Source: Rubrivivax sp.
GTDB lineage: Bacteria > Pseudomonadota > Gammaproteobacteria > Burkholderiales > Burkholderiaceae_C
DNA: 64,000 nucleotides
Assembly: GCA_027487905.1 (NCBI GenBank)
Contig: JAIYCR010000070.1
Location: forward strand, 1-64,000
Direction of reading: 5' to 3'
The position numbers and the translations under genes were made by a program. The notes below the pieces were generated by a model. That model worked only from the letters and a program-made list of their open reading frames with translations, was not told the DNA's origin and did no database searches. This document shows, piece after piece, positions 1 through 7,993 of the stretch (position 1 is its first letter; each line of letters opens with the position of its first letter).

Positions 1-28
1 GGTTCACGGTTTATCGAAGGGTTGAGTC

Positions 29-445
29 ATGGCCACGCTGCATGTCGACGTTGTTTCCGCTGAAGCCAGCATCTTCTCGGGCGAGGCGAAGTTCGTCGCG
101 CTGCCGGGGGAGAACGGCGAGCTGGGCATCCTGCCGCGGCACACGCCGCTGATCACGCGCATCCGTCCGGGTGCGGTGCGCATCGAGCGGGCCGACAACG
201 GCGAGGAGGAGTTCGTTTTCGTCGCCGGCGGCATCCTGGAAGTGCAGCCCGGCACGGTGACGGTGCTGGCGGACACCGCCATCCGCGGCAGCGACCTGGA
301 CGAAGCCAAGGCGGCCGAGGCCAAGCAGGCGGCTCAGGAGGCGATGAAAAACGCCAAGAGCGACATCGACTTCGCCGCCGCCCAGAGCGAGTTCGCCACC
401 ATGGCCGCCCAGCTGGCGGCCATCCAGAAGCTGCGCAAGAAGTAA
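29..445 (+). CDS. atpC: F0F1 ATP synthase epsilon subunit
   Basis: This 138-residue protein is the epsilon subunit of the F1 sector, which sits on the central stalk beside gamma and restrains ATP hydrolysis. Residues 1-84 form the N-terminal beta-sandwich; it starts [18 protein letters not shown] and contains [19 protein letters not shown], both typical of the family. Residues 85-138 form the charged, Ala-rich C-terminal helix pair. Length matches the family. A purine-rich GAAGG lies just upstream of the ATG. The rest of the atp operon would lie before the window edge, and atpC is normally its last gene. The next gene is on the opposite strand and ends two bases after this stop. Confidence 0.97.
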   Translation: MATLHVDVVSAEASIFSGEAKFVALPGENGELGILPRHTPLITRIRPGAVRIERADNGEEEFVFVAGGILEVQPGTVTVLADTAIRGSDLDEAKAAEAKQAAQEAMKNAKSDIDFAAAQSEFATMAAQLAAIQKLRKK

Positions 446-446
446 G

Positions 447-992
447 TCAGAGCAGCAGCGGCCGGTTGGGCAGCTCGTTCGGATTGCCGGCCGGATCGTC
501 CCGAGGGTCGATCGGGTAGTGCGCCTGCAGCAGCGCATCGACCGCCTCGACCGCCTGCGCCAGCCCCTCGGCGAAACGCCCGGCGCGAAGCGCCGGTGAC
601 AGCGCGTCGACGATGGCGCACCACTCGAGCGGGTCCACCCGCTCAGACAGGCCCCGGTCGGCCACGATCTCGATGGCCCGGTCGGCCATCAGCAGATAAA
701 TCAGCACACCGTTGTTCTGCGCGGTGTCCCAGACGCCCAGCTTGCCGAACAGCGCCACCGCACGCTCGCGCGGCGAGGCCCGGCGCCACAGGTAGCTCCA
801 GGGCAGTCCACCCTCCACGACCAGGCGGATCTCGCCGCTGTGGAAGTGCTCGCTGCGCTGAACCGAGGCCTCGAAAGCCGCCAGCACCTTGGCCGGCAGC
901 AGCGCCAGCGCAGCATCCTCGTTCCAGCGGTGGCGCATCAGCCGGCGCCAGCGCGAGGGTGAGACCACAGGCTTCACGTTCTCAGGCATCAC
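447..992 (-). CDS. TPM-domain protein, short cytoplasmic form
   Basis: This 181-residue protein has one TPM domain (TLP18.3/Psb32/MOLO-1 family) over about residues 25-160. Recognisable blocks are [31 protein letters not shown] and [20 protein letters not shown]. There is no signal peptide or membrane segment, so it should face the cytoplasm. TPM proteins are linked to phosphatase-like or membrane-protein assembly roles, but the bacterial function is not settled. Its ATG overlaps the stop of the upstream TPM gene (ATGA at 989-992), so translation is probably coupled. The lemA-TPM-TPM trio recurs in many betaproteobacteria. Confidence 0.9.
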   Translation of the reverse strand: MMPENVKPVVSPSRWRRLMRHRWNEDAALALLPAKVLAAFEASVQRSEHFHSGEIRLVVEGGLPWSYLWRRASPRERAVALFGKLGVWDTAQNNGVLIYLLMADRAIEIVADRGLSERVDPLEWCAIVDALSPALRAGRFAEGLAQAVEAVDALLQAHYPIDPRDDPAGNPNELPNRPLLL

Positions 993-2143
993 CAGCTTCC
1001 CGAAGCACCACCGCCACCGAAATCGCCGCCACCGCCTGAGCTGAAGCCGCCGCCTCCCCCACCGCCGCCGCCCCAGGAGCCGCCCCCGCCGAAGCCGCCA
1101 CCGCCGCCCCAGACGATGGGCGCCCCGCGGCCATGGCTGGAACCAACCCCGCCTGAGCGCCGAACCGATCCCGCGCCGAACAGTCCCACGACGACGACGC
1201 CCACCAGGGCCGCCCCCAAGGCCACCGCCACACTGCCGGTGAGCCAGCCCGCCAGCAGCCCGGCGGCACCCCCCGCCACCAGCGAGCCGAGGCGGCGGCC
1301 GGCCAGACGCACCAGCACGCTGCCCAGCAAGGGAACCAGCATGATGAACAGGACGCCGACGGACTCGAGTTCGCGCAGGTCGACACCCGTCTGCGGTGCC
1401 CCCTGCGCCTGAGTCTGCGGCGAGGCCAGGCCTTCACCGGCGATGCGCTGGTCCAGCGCGTCCACCGCGCGCAGCAGGCCGCCGGCGTAGTCGCCCGCGC
1501 GGAACGCAGGCGTGATCGAGCGATCGATGATCTGCCGGGCAGCGAGGTCGGGGACGGCACCCTCCAGCGACTTGGCCACCTGGAGGTTCACCCGGCGATC
1601 GTCCAGCGCCACGACCAGCAGCAAACCGTCGCCGACATCCCGCCGGCCGATCTTCCAGCGCTCGCCGGTGCGCTGCGCGAAGCTCGCGATGTCCTCGGGC
1701 TGTGTGGTCCGAACGATGAGGACCACCACCTGGGCGCCGCGCTCGGCCTCCAGCCGCGCCAGCCTGTCCTCCAGGGTCTGGCGCTGTGCGGCGTCCAGCA
1801 GCGCAGCCAGGTCGACCACCCGCCGGTCGGGCGCTGCGAGCTCCAGCGGCGAGCCGGCCGTCTCGGGGGATGCCGCCGCAGCGGCGGGCGGGCCGCTCAC
1901 CGAGGGTGCAGCCGGCTGGGCCAGGGCCCGACCCATAGGCCCCGGCGAGAACCCCAACACCAGCGAAGAGATCAGCGCGAGGGCGAGGGCGAGGGCAAGG
2001 GCAAGGGCAAGGGCGCGACCGCGGGCGCTGACCAGCGAACTGACCCGTGGACCGACCCGTGGACCGACCCGTGAACCGATCAGCACCGCGGCCAGCCAGA
2101 GGCCCAGCGCCCTCGCAGGCTGCGCGGTGGGCCGTCGGTTCAT
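989..2143 (-). CDS. TPM-domain membrane protein (YgcG type)
   Basis: I read this as a 384-residue secreted and membrane-anchored protein starting at [14 protein letters not shown]. That ATG overlaps the TGA of the LemA gene (ATGA, 2140-2143). The N-terminus is a long hydrophobic signal region containing an Ala-Leu repeat (about residues 42-55) ending near ALAQ. The TPM domain follows at about 115-235, with [20 protein letters not shown] and [19 protein letters not shown]. Two or three membrane helices lie at about 255-320, and the C-terminal tail is very rich in Gly, Ser and Trp, as in YgcG proteins. The frame stays open far upstream, but that part overlaps lemA in another frame. The precise function is unknown. 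Confidence 0.85.
   Translation of the reverse strand: MNRRPTAQPARALGLWLAAVLIGSRVGPRVGPRVSSLVSARGRALALALALALALALISSLVLGFSPGPMGRALAQPAAPSVSGPPAAAAASPETAGSPLELAAPDRRVVDLAALLDAAQRQTLEDRLARLEAERGAQVVVLIVRTTQPEDIASFAQRTGERWKIGRRDVGDGLLLVVALDDRRVNLQVAKSLEGAVPDLAARQIIDRSITPAFRAGDYAGGLLRAVDALDQRIAGEGLASPQTQAQGAPQTGVDLRELESVGVLFIMLVPLLGSVLVRLAGRRLGSLVAGGAAGLLAGWLTGSVAVALGAALVGVVVVGLFGAGSVRRSGGVGSSHGRGAPIVWGGGGGFGGGGSWGGGGGGGGGFSSGGGGDFGGGGASGSW
1974..2080. repeat. Hexanucleotide and 12-bp short tandem repeats
   Basis: From about 1974 to 2015 the plus strand has six copies of a 6-bp unit (three GGGCGA, then three GGGCAA), encoding alternating Ala-Leu in the signal region of the TPM protein. At about 2045-2080 a 12-bp unit, CCGTGGACCGAC, is repeated nearly three times and encodes Val-Gly-Pro-Arg repeats. 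Changes of one unit would keep the reading frame but alter signal-peptide length. Confidence 0.8.
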
Positions 2144-2890
2144 CTCGATGCGGGCGCGGCCGGGGGTGCCGCAGGCGACGGCTTGTCGAAGGACACCGAC
2201 GGGGGCGAGGTGATGGCCGCCTCGTTCTCCACCGTGAAGCTGGGCTTGACCGCGTAACCGAAGACCAGCGCCGTGAGGTTGGTGGGCACCTGGCGCACCA
2301 GCACGTTGTAGTCGGTCACCGCCTTGATGTAGCGGTTGCGCGCCACGGTGATGCGGTTCTCGGTGCCCTCGAGCTGCACCCGCAGGTCGGAGAAGGCCTG
2401 GTTGGCGCGCAGGTTCGGGTACTGCTCGCTGACCACGAGCAAGCGGCTCAGTGCGCTGGACAACTCGCCCTGCGCCTTCTGGAAGCGCGCCAGGGTCTCG
2501 GGGTTGTCCAGCGTCTCGGGCGTGACCTGGATGGATGTGGCGCGCGCGCGCCTCGATCACGCGGGTCAGGGTCTCCTGCTCGAAGTTCGCCTCGCCCTTG
2601 ACGGTGGCGACCAGGTTGGGGATGAGGTCGGCACGCCGCTGGTACTGGTTGAGCACCTCCGATTGGCTGGCCTTGACCGCTTCGTCCAGACGCTGGAAGT
2701 CGTTGTAGCCGCAGCCGCTGAGGGTCAGCCCGGCCAGCCCGGCCAGCACGACGAGCGTCGCCCGCAGCAAGCGGGACCCGGCGGCCGCTTCAGGGCGTCG
2801 AAGCCAGCGCCGGCCGGCGGCGCTGCACCACGCCGAGGCCAACCAGGCGAAAGGCGACGAAGGCACGACCGGGCAGGACAGGCGCGACAT
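2140..2890 (-). pseudogene. lemA: LemA family lipoprotein gene with a frameshift
   Basis: LemA proteins are helical envelope proteins often encoded next to TPM proteins. Two frames together make one LemA. The upstream frame has a lipoprotein signal ending LTLSGC (Cys near residue 60 from the chosen ATG), then [19 protein letters not shown] and [20 protein letters not shown]. After EARAR the sequence jumps frame at the alternating GC run 2540-2551. The second frame continues [20 protein letters not shown] and [16 protein letters not shown] to the TGA at 2140. Adding one GC unit to the run would restore a continuous protein. This may be a sequencing error, a phase-variable tract or a real mutation. 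The 59-residue leader is longer than usual, so the true start may be further in. Confidence 0.85.
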
Positions 2891-3128
2891 GGTGCGGACT
2901 CCGTGGAAAGGCGAGGGCCCCATGCTAGCCCCGCAGGGCGCTGCCCGGCGAGGCACCCGCGCCGGCAGCCTGCGCCGACAGACGCCACCGAACGCCGCCA
3001 CAGAACGCCGCCACCTCGGGCCCGCGCAAGGGATGGGCGGGCGTCGGGTCTGGCAGGCGCCATGCCCGCCGCACCGCGGCGCATGCGCCCGACGCCAAAA
3101 ACCCTCCGCGCGAGTCAATAATTCGAGG

Positions 3129-4220
3129 ATGACTGCACCGCTGAAGAACGACGCCTTCCTGCGCGCCTGCCTGCGCCAACCCACGCCGCACACGCCCGTC
3201 TGGCTGATGCGCCAGGCCGGGCGCTACCTGGCCGAATACCGCGAGACCCGCGCCCGCGCGGGCAGCTTCATGGGCCTGGCCACCAGCCCCGCCTTCGCCA
3301 CCGAGGTGACGCTGCAGCCGCTGGACCGCTATGCACTGGACGCGGCCATCCTCTTCTCCGACATCCTCACCGTGCCCGATGCCATGGGTCTGGGGCTGAG
3401 CTTCGCCCAGGGCGAGGGCCCGCGCTTCGAGCGGCCGCTGCGCCACGAGGACGACGTGGCGCGACTGGCCGTGCCGGACATGGCGCGCCTTCGCTATGTG
3501 TTCGACGCCGTGCGCTCGATCCGCCAGGCGCTCGATGGCCGCGTTCCGCTGATCGGCTTCTCCGGCAGCCCCTGGACGCTGGGTTGCTACATGGTCGAGG
3601 GCGCGGGCAGCGACGACTACCGCCTGGTCAAGACGATGATGTACGCCCGCCCGGACCTGATGCACCGCATCCTGGAGATCAACGCCGAGGCGGTCGCCCA
3701 ATACCTGAACGCCCAGATCGAGGCCGGCGCCCAGGCGGTGATGATCTTCGACAGCTGGGGCGGCGTGCTCGCCGACGGCGCCTTCCAGCGCTTCAGCCTG
3801 GCCTACACCCGCCGGGTGGTCGAGCGACTGCACCGCCAGCACGACGGCCAGCGCATTCCTTGCATCGTGTTCACCAAGGGCGGCGGGCCCTGGCTCGACG
3901 AGATCGCCGACCTCGGCGCGGACGTGGTGGGACTGGACTGGACGGTCAACCTGGGCGAGGCGCGTCGGCGCGTCGGCGATCGGGTGGCGCTGCAGGGCAA
4001 CCTCGACCCGAACGTGCTGTTCGCGCCGCCCGAGGTCATCGAGGTGCAGGTGCGCGAGGTGCTGGACCGCTTCGGCCCGCCGCAGCGTCCCGACGGACGC
4101 TGGGACGGCCACATCTTCAACCTGGGCCACGGCATCAGCCAGTTCACGCCGGCCGAACACGTAAACACCTTGGTCGACACGGTGCATGCCCACTCCCGGC
4201 GCCTGCGTCAAGCCGCCTGA
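3129..4220 (+). CDS. hemE: Uroporphyrinogen decarboxylase
   Basis: This 363-residue enzyme removes four carboxyl groups from uroporphyrinogen III to give coproporphyrinogen III in heme synthesis. Family hallmarks are the N-terminal [16 protein letters not shown] block with its substrate-binding arginines, [31 protein letters not shown], and the C-terminal INLGHGI-type segment (here [16 protein letters not shown]). Length is normal. I chose the ATG at 3129 because homologues begin close to [20 protein letters not shown]; a GAGG motif lies directly upstream. The open frame extends further back, but that part has no family similarity. It is divergent from lemA and followed by a 324-base non-coding gap. 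Confidence 0.97.
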   Translation: MTAPLKNDAFLRACLRQPTPHTPVWLMRQAGRYLAEYRETRARAGSFMGLATSPAFATEVTLQPLDRYALDAAILFSDILTVPDAMGLGLSFAQGEGPRFERPLRHEDDVARLAVPDMARLRYVFDAVRSIRQALDGRVPLIGFSGSPWTLGCYMVEGAGSDDYRLVKTMMYARPDLMHRILEINAEAVAQYLNAQIEAGAQAVMIFDSWGGVLADGAFQRFSLAYTRRVVERLHRQHDGQRIPCIVFTKGGGPWLDEIADLGADVVGLDWTVNLGEARRRVGDRVALQGNLDPNVLFAPPEVIEVQVREVLDRFGPPQRPDGRWDGHIFNLGHGISQFTPAEHVNTLVDTVHAHSRRLRQAA

Positions 4221-4544
4221 CCGGCAGCCCGCAGTGAATTTTCCAGGTGTGGGATTTTCCCTGTGAGCGAGCACTAAGGGCTTGACTTATCCCCACAAAC
4301 GCCATTCGTCGTCATCCACGGCCGCTGCTGGCCCGGGCCCGGCGCGACCCTTAGAAAACGCACGCAAGTCCTTGATTCTTCGAGACTTGCGCCGGTGCTG
4401 CGAAAGTGGGCACTGTAACCGCCGGCTTGGCGCCACAAGCAGTTAGCGTGTCTGCACCCGGGTTGTGAACAAAGTTATCCACAGTTCCGGTGGACGGCGG
4501 GCAAAGCGCTTGCCCATCAAGAACTTAGCGTCGATTTCTCGAAA
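4221..4544. other. Intergenic region before priA with DnaA-box-like sites
   Basis: I see no gene in these 324 bases, which are more A+T-rich than their surroundings. They hold a perfect TTATCCACA (4475-4483, inside TTGTGAACAAAGTTATCCACAG) and a one-mismatch copy TTATCCCCA (4287-4295). An 8-bp perfect inverted repeat, CGCAAGTC (4363-4370) and GACTTGCG (4384-4391), has a 13-base loop. It has no T-tract and could be a hairpin after hemE or a protein site. Two DnaA-like boxes 180 bases apart are too few for a replication origin; DnaA-linked control of priA is the simpler idea. Confidence 0.6.
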
Positions 4545-6797
4545 ATGCCGAAACGCCCGACGCGGCGTGACACGCCGATGAAGGCGCCCGATACGGCCGT
4601 CGGGCCGCTGCCCCCGATCGAGGCGGCGGTCCGCATCCCGGTTCGGGTGGACACGCCCCGGCACGCCGCCATGGCACCGACGCTGGACTACCTGGGTGAG
4701 CGGCCGCTCGCCGCAGGAACCATGGTCCGCGTGCCCCTGGGGCGTCGGGAGGTCTGGGGCGTGGTCTGGCCCGAGCCCGGCGCTGCCCCCGGTGGCGAGC
4801 AAGAGGCGGCGGGTTCGGCCGCCGGCGGGCCTTCCCCCCGTGGCGACACTGCAACGGGCCCCACCCTCAGGCCCGTTCGCGAGGCGCTGGACCTGCCGCC
4901 GCTGGGCGATGCCTGGCGCTCGCTGGTCGATTTCGCGGCCCGCTACTACCAGCGCAGCGCGGGCGAGGTGGCCGCCGCCGCGGTGCCGCCGGAACTGCGC
5001 GCGCTCACCGGGGTGGCGCTGCAGCGGCGGCTGACCCGCCTGCACAAGCGCGAGGCCCAGCCCGGCGCTGCCGAGGCGAGCGACCCGCCCGTCTCCACCG
5101 AAGCCCCGCCCGCGCTGCAGGCCGAGCAGGCCGACGCCGTGGCCGCCTTGCTGCGGGCGCTGGCCGAACCCGAGGGGCAGCCGGCGGCCTGGTTGCTCCA
5201 CGGCGTGACGGGCAGCGGCAAGACCGAGGTCTACCTGAGGGCGGCCGAGGCGGCCTTGCAGGCGGGGCGCCAGGTCTTGCTGCTGGTGCCCGAGATCAAC
5301 CTGACCCCCCAGTTCGAGGCGCGGCTGCGCGAGCGTTTCGCCCAACGCCGCCTGGTGTCGATGCACAGTGGACTCACGCCCGCGCAGCGGCTGCAAAGCT
5401 GGCTGCAGGCCCACCTGGGCCTGGCCGACCTGGTGCTGGGCACGCGGCTGGCGGTGTGGGCCTCCCTGCCTCGGCTGGGGCTGGTCGTCGTGGACGAGGA
5501 ACACGACCCCTCCTACAAGCAGCAGGAGGGCGCGCGCTATTCCGCGCGCGACCTGGCCGTGGCGCGGGGCCGGCTGGAGGGGGTTCCGGTCGTCCTGGGC
5601 TCGGCCACGCCCTCGCTGGAGACCTGGCTGAATGCCGAAGTCGGCCGTTACCGCCGCCTGCCGCTCAGCCGGCGCATCGGCGATGGCGCGATGCCCCGCG
5701 TGCGCCTGGTCGACATGGGGCAGCTCGATGCCGGCCGGCGAAGCCCGAGCGGCCCGCAAGGCGGCCTGTCCCCGGCGCTGCTGGCCGCGATGCAGCAGCG
5801 CATCGACGCGGGCGAGCAAAGCCTGGTGCTGCTCAACCGCCGGGGCTATGCGCCGGTGCTGCACTGCGGCGACTGCGGCTGGAAGAGCGGCTGCCCGCAC
5901 TGCTCGGCCTGGCGGGTGTTCCACAAGGGCGACCGCACGCTGCGCTGCCACCACTGCGGCCTGACCGAGCCGGTGCCCCGCGCCTGCCCGGACTGCGGCA
6001 ACCCCGACATCTCGCCCGTGGGCCGTGGCACCGAACGGCTGGAGGAGCAGCTTGCCGCGCTGCTGCGCGGGCGCGACGGCGGCGCCGTGCGCCTGGCGCG
6101 CATCGACGCGGACAGCGCCCGGGGCAGTGGACAGCTCGCCGCGCAGCTGGCCCAGGTCCACTCGGGCGATGTGGAGGTCCTGGTGGGCACGCAGATGGTC
6201 ACCAAGGGACATGACTTCCGGCGCATCACGCTCGTGGCGGCAGTGAACCCGGATGGCGCGCTCTTCAGCAGCGACTTCAGGGCCGGCGAGCGCTTGTTCG
6301 CGCTGCTGATGCAGGCCGGCGGCCGGGCAGGCCGGGATGCCGCACAGGCCGGGCGCAGCGAGCTGTGGATACAGACCTTCCACCCGACGCATCCGATCTT
6401 CAAGGCGCTGGTCCGCCACGACTTCGAGGCCTTTGCCGCCCAGCAGCTGGACGAACGCCGGTCGGCGGGCCTGCCGCCCTACAGCCACCTGGCGCTGCTG
6501 CGCTCCGAGGCGCGCAGCCTGGACGCCGCACGCGACTTCCTCGCCGAAGCCAGCCGGCTGCTGCGCGACGACCCGGCGTTCGCCGCGGCACTGCAGGCGG
6601 TGACGCTCTATCCGCCCGTTCCCATGCCCATGGTCAAGGTGGCGGGCATCGAACGCGCGCAGCTGCTGGTGGAGTCGAGCTCGCGCGGGGCGCTGCAGCG
6701 CTTGCTGGGGGGCTGGCTGCCGCTGCTGGACGCCCTGCGAGCGCAGCACCGCGGCGTGCTGCGCTGGGCGGTGGACGTCGACCCGCTGGCGCTTTGA
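4545..6797 (+). CDS. priA: Primosomal protein N' (PriA helicase)
   Basis: PriA is the 3'-to-5' DNA helicase that reloads the replisome at stalled forks. The 750-residue protein has the N-terminal DNA-binding domain (about 25-110, with RVPLGRREVWGVVWPEP), Walker A GVTGSGKTEVYL near residue 220, the DEEH box near 318, and GSATPSLETW. The paired zinc clusters are at about 441-486 (CGDCGWKSGCPHC, CHHCGLTEPVPRACPDCG). The C-terminal helicase lobe has LVGTQMVTKGHDF and AGGRAGR. Length is normal. An inserted Gly/Ala/Pro-rich stretch lies at about residues 78-105. Its end is 16 bases from the convergent AEC transporter gene. Confidence 0.97.
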   Translation: MPKRPTRRDTPMKAPDTAVGPLPPIEAAVRIPVRVDTPRHAAMAPTLDYLGERPLAAGTMVRVPLGRREVWGVVWPEPGAAPGGEQEAAGSAAGGPSPRGDTATGPTLRPVREALDLPPLGDAWRSLVDFAARYYQRSAGEVAAAAVPPELRALTGVALQRRLTRLHKREAQPGAAEASDPPVSTEAPPALQAEQADAVAALLRALAEPEGQPAAWLLHGVTGSGKTEVYLRAAEAALQAGRQVLLLVPEINLTPQFEARLRERFAQRRLVSMHSGLTPAQRLQSWLQAHLGLADLVLGTRLAVWASLPRLGLVVVDEEHDPSYKQQEGARYSARDLAVARGRLEGVPVVLGSATPSLETWLNAEVGRYRRLPLSRRIGDGAMPRVRLVDMGQLDAGRRSPSGPQGGLSPALLAAMQQRIDAGEQSLVLLNRRGYAPVLHCGDCGWKSGCPHCSAWRVFHKGDRTLRCHHCGLTEPVPRACPDCGNPDISPVGRGTERLEEQLAALLRGRDGGAVRLARIDADSARGSGQLAAQLAQVHSGDVEVLVGTQMVTKGHDFRRITLVAAVNPDGALFSSDFRAGERLFALLMQAGGRAGRDAAQAGRSELWIQTFHPTHPIFKALVRHDFEAFAAQQLDERRSAGLPPYSHLALLRSEARSLDAARDFLAEASRLLRDDPAFAAALQAVTLYPPVPMPMVKVAGIERAQLLVESSSRGALQRLLGGWLPLLDALRAQHRGVLRWAVDVDPLAL

Positions 6798-6813
6798 ATC
6801 CAGTGCGATGGCC

Positions 6814-7836
6814 TCAGCGCCCGGGCGCGGGCTGCACGCCGAAGCCGAAGGCGATGAGGCTGAAGCTCGCGAAGGCCGCCACGGTGCTGATGAGGATGAT
6901 GCGCGCCACCCGACCGGTGTCCGCGCCATAGCGCTCGGCCAGCAGGCTCACGTTGCTGGCGCTGGGCAGCGCGGCCACCAGCGTGACCACCATCAGCGAG
7001 AAGGTGGACACGGGCGCTCCGAGCGAAATCGCCGCCACACCGACCAGGAACACCAGCACCGGGTGCAGCAGCAGCTTGATGGCTGCCGTCGGCCACACGC
7101 CGGCGGGAGCGGGTGGCTGCAGCGCTTGCCCGCTCTCGTCACCGTGTTCACCGGCCGCGGGCCCCGCCTGGATGGCGCGGCTGGAGCGCCACAGCACGGC
7201 GCCGATGGTGAACAGCGCCACCGGGCTGGCCGCGTCGGCAAGCATGTGCACCACCGCATCGGCCGGCCCCGGCAGGGCCATCCCCGTGGCGCTGAACAGC
7301 GCGCCCAGGGCCACCGCCCAGGGCAGCGGATTGCTGGCCGCGCCACGCACGGCGCGCAGCGCCGCCGCCCGTGCGCCCTGGCCTGCGGCGCCCTGCGCCT
7401 GCGCGATGCCGATGCACACCGAGGTGGTGATGAAGATGTCCACCAGGATGGTGGCGATGGCCGGCCCCGCGGCGGCCGGCCCCAGCAACGCCACCAGCAG
7501 CGGCACGCCCATGAAGCCGGTGTTGGGGAAGGCCGCCACCAGTGCACCGAACGCCGCGTCGCGCAGCGGCGTTCGATCGCTCAGGGTGACCGCCACGGTG
7601 AAGACGACGATGACCATCGCGCAGGTGAACCACACCGCGATCAGCGCGGGGTCGAGCAGCTGTCCCACCGGGGTGCTCTGCCCGAAGCGGAAGAGCATGC
7701 AGGGCAGGGCGAAGAACAGCACGAAGCCGTTCAGGCCGGGAATGGCCGGTGCGGGCAGCCAGCCGCGGGCGGCGGCGACATAGCCCATCAGGACCAGCGC
7801 GAAGAAGGGCAGGGTGACCGAAAGGATGGCTTGCAT
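6814..7836 (-). CDS. AEC family transporter (auxin efflux carrier type)
   Basis: This 340-residue, very hydrophobic protein has about ten predicted membrane helices in two halves, as in the AEC family of anion or organic-acid carriers (MdcF and MleP are examples). Family-like segments are LPFFALVLMGYVAAARGWLP near the N-terminus, the central FPNTGFMGVPL motif typical of AEC proteins, and the C-terminal SVSLLAERYGADTGR-like region (here SNVSLLAERYGADTGR). It lies 143 bases downstream of the amidohydrolase gene on the same strand, so it may carry the substrate or product of that operon. Substrate and direction are unknown. Confidence 0.88.
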   Translation of the reverse strand: MQAILSVTLPFFALVLMGYVAAARGWLPAPAIPGLNGFVLFFALPCMLFRFGQSTPVGQLLDPALIAVWFTCAMVIVVFTVAVTLSDRTPLRDAAFGALVAAFPNTGFMGVPLLVALLGPAAAGPAIATILVDIFITTSVCIGIAQAQGAAGQGARAAALRAVRGAASNPLPWAVALGALFSATGMALPGPADAVVHMLADAASPVALFTIGAVLWRSSRAIQAGPAAGEHGDESGQALQPPAPAGVWPTAAIKLLLHPVLVFLVGVAAISLGAPVSTFSLMVVTLVAALPSASNVSLLAERYGADTGRVARIILISTVAAFASFSLIAFGFGVQPAPGR

Positions 7837-7881
7837 GGGTCCGCCAGTGTCGCCGCGAAGGCTTGCAGCGAGCCTGCGGGG

Positions 7882-7993
7882 GCTCCGTTTTGCCGCTCCG
7901 TTTTGCCGCTCCTTGGCGCTGCTCCCTCCCGCAGCTCCGCCCGGCTGCCGTGCCCAGCCGCTGGGTTCAGCCGCTGGGTTCAGCCGCTGAGTT
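7882..7993. repeat. Two neighbouring 13-bp tandem repeats
   Basis: Two unrelated 13-bp units are tandemly repeated in this short gap. GCTCCGTTTTGCC occurs twice plus a partial copy (7882-7912). CAGCCGCTGGGTT occurs three times (7955-7993), the third copy with one mismatch and running into the last codons of the amidohydrolase. They may be remnants of replication slippage. Confidence 0.75.

Noticed and set aside
4221-4544. Possible replication origin before priA
   Set aside because: Only two DnaA-like boxes, no A+T-rich unwinding repeat, and no dnaA, dnaN or parAB genes nearby.
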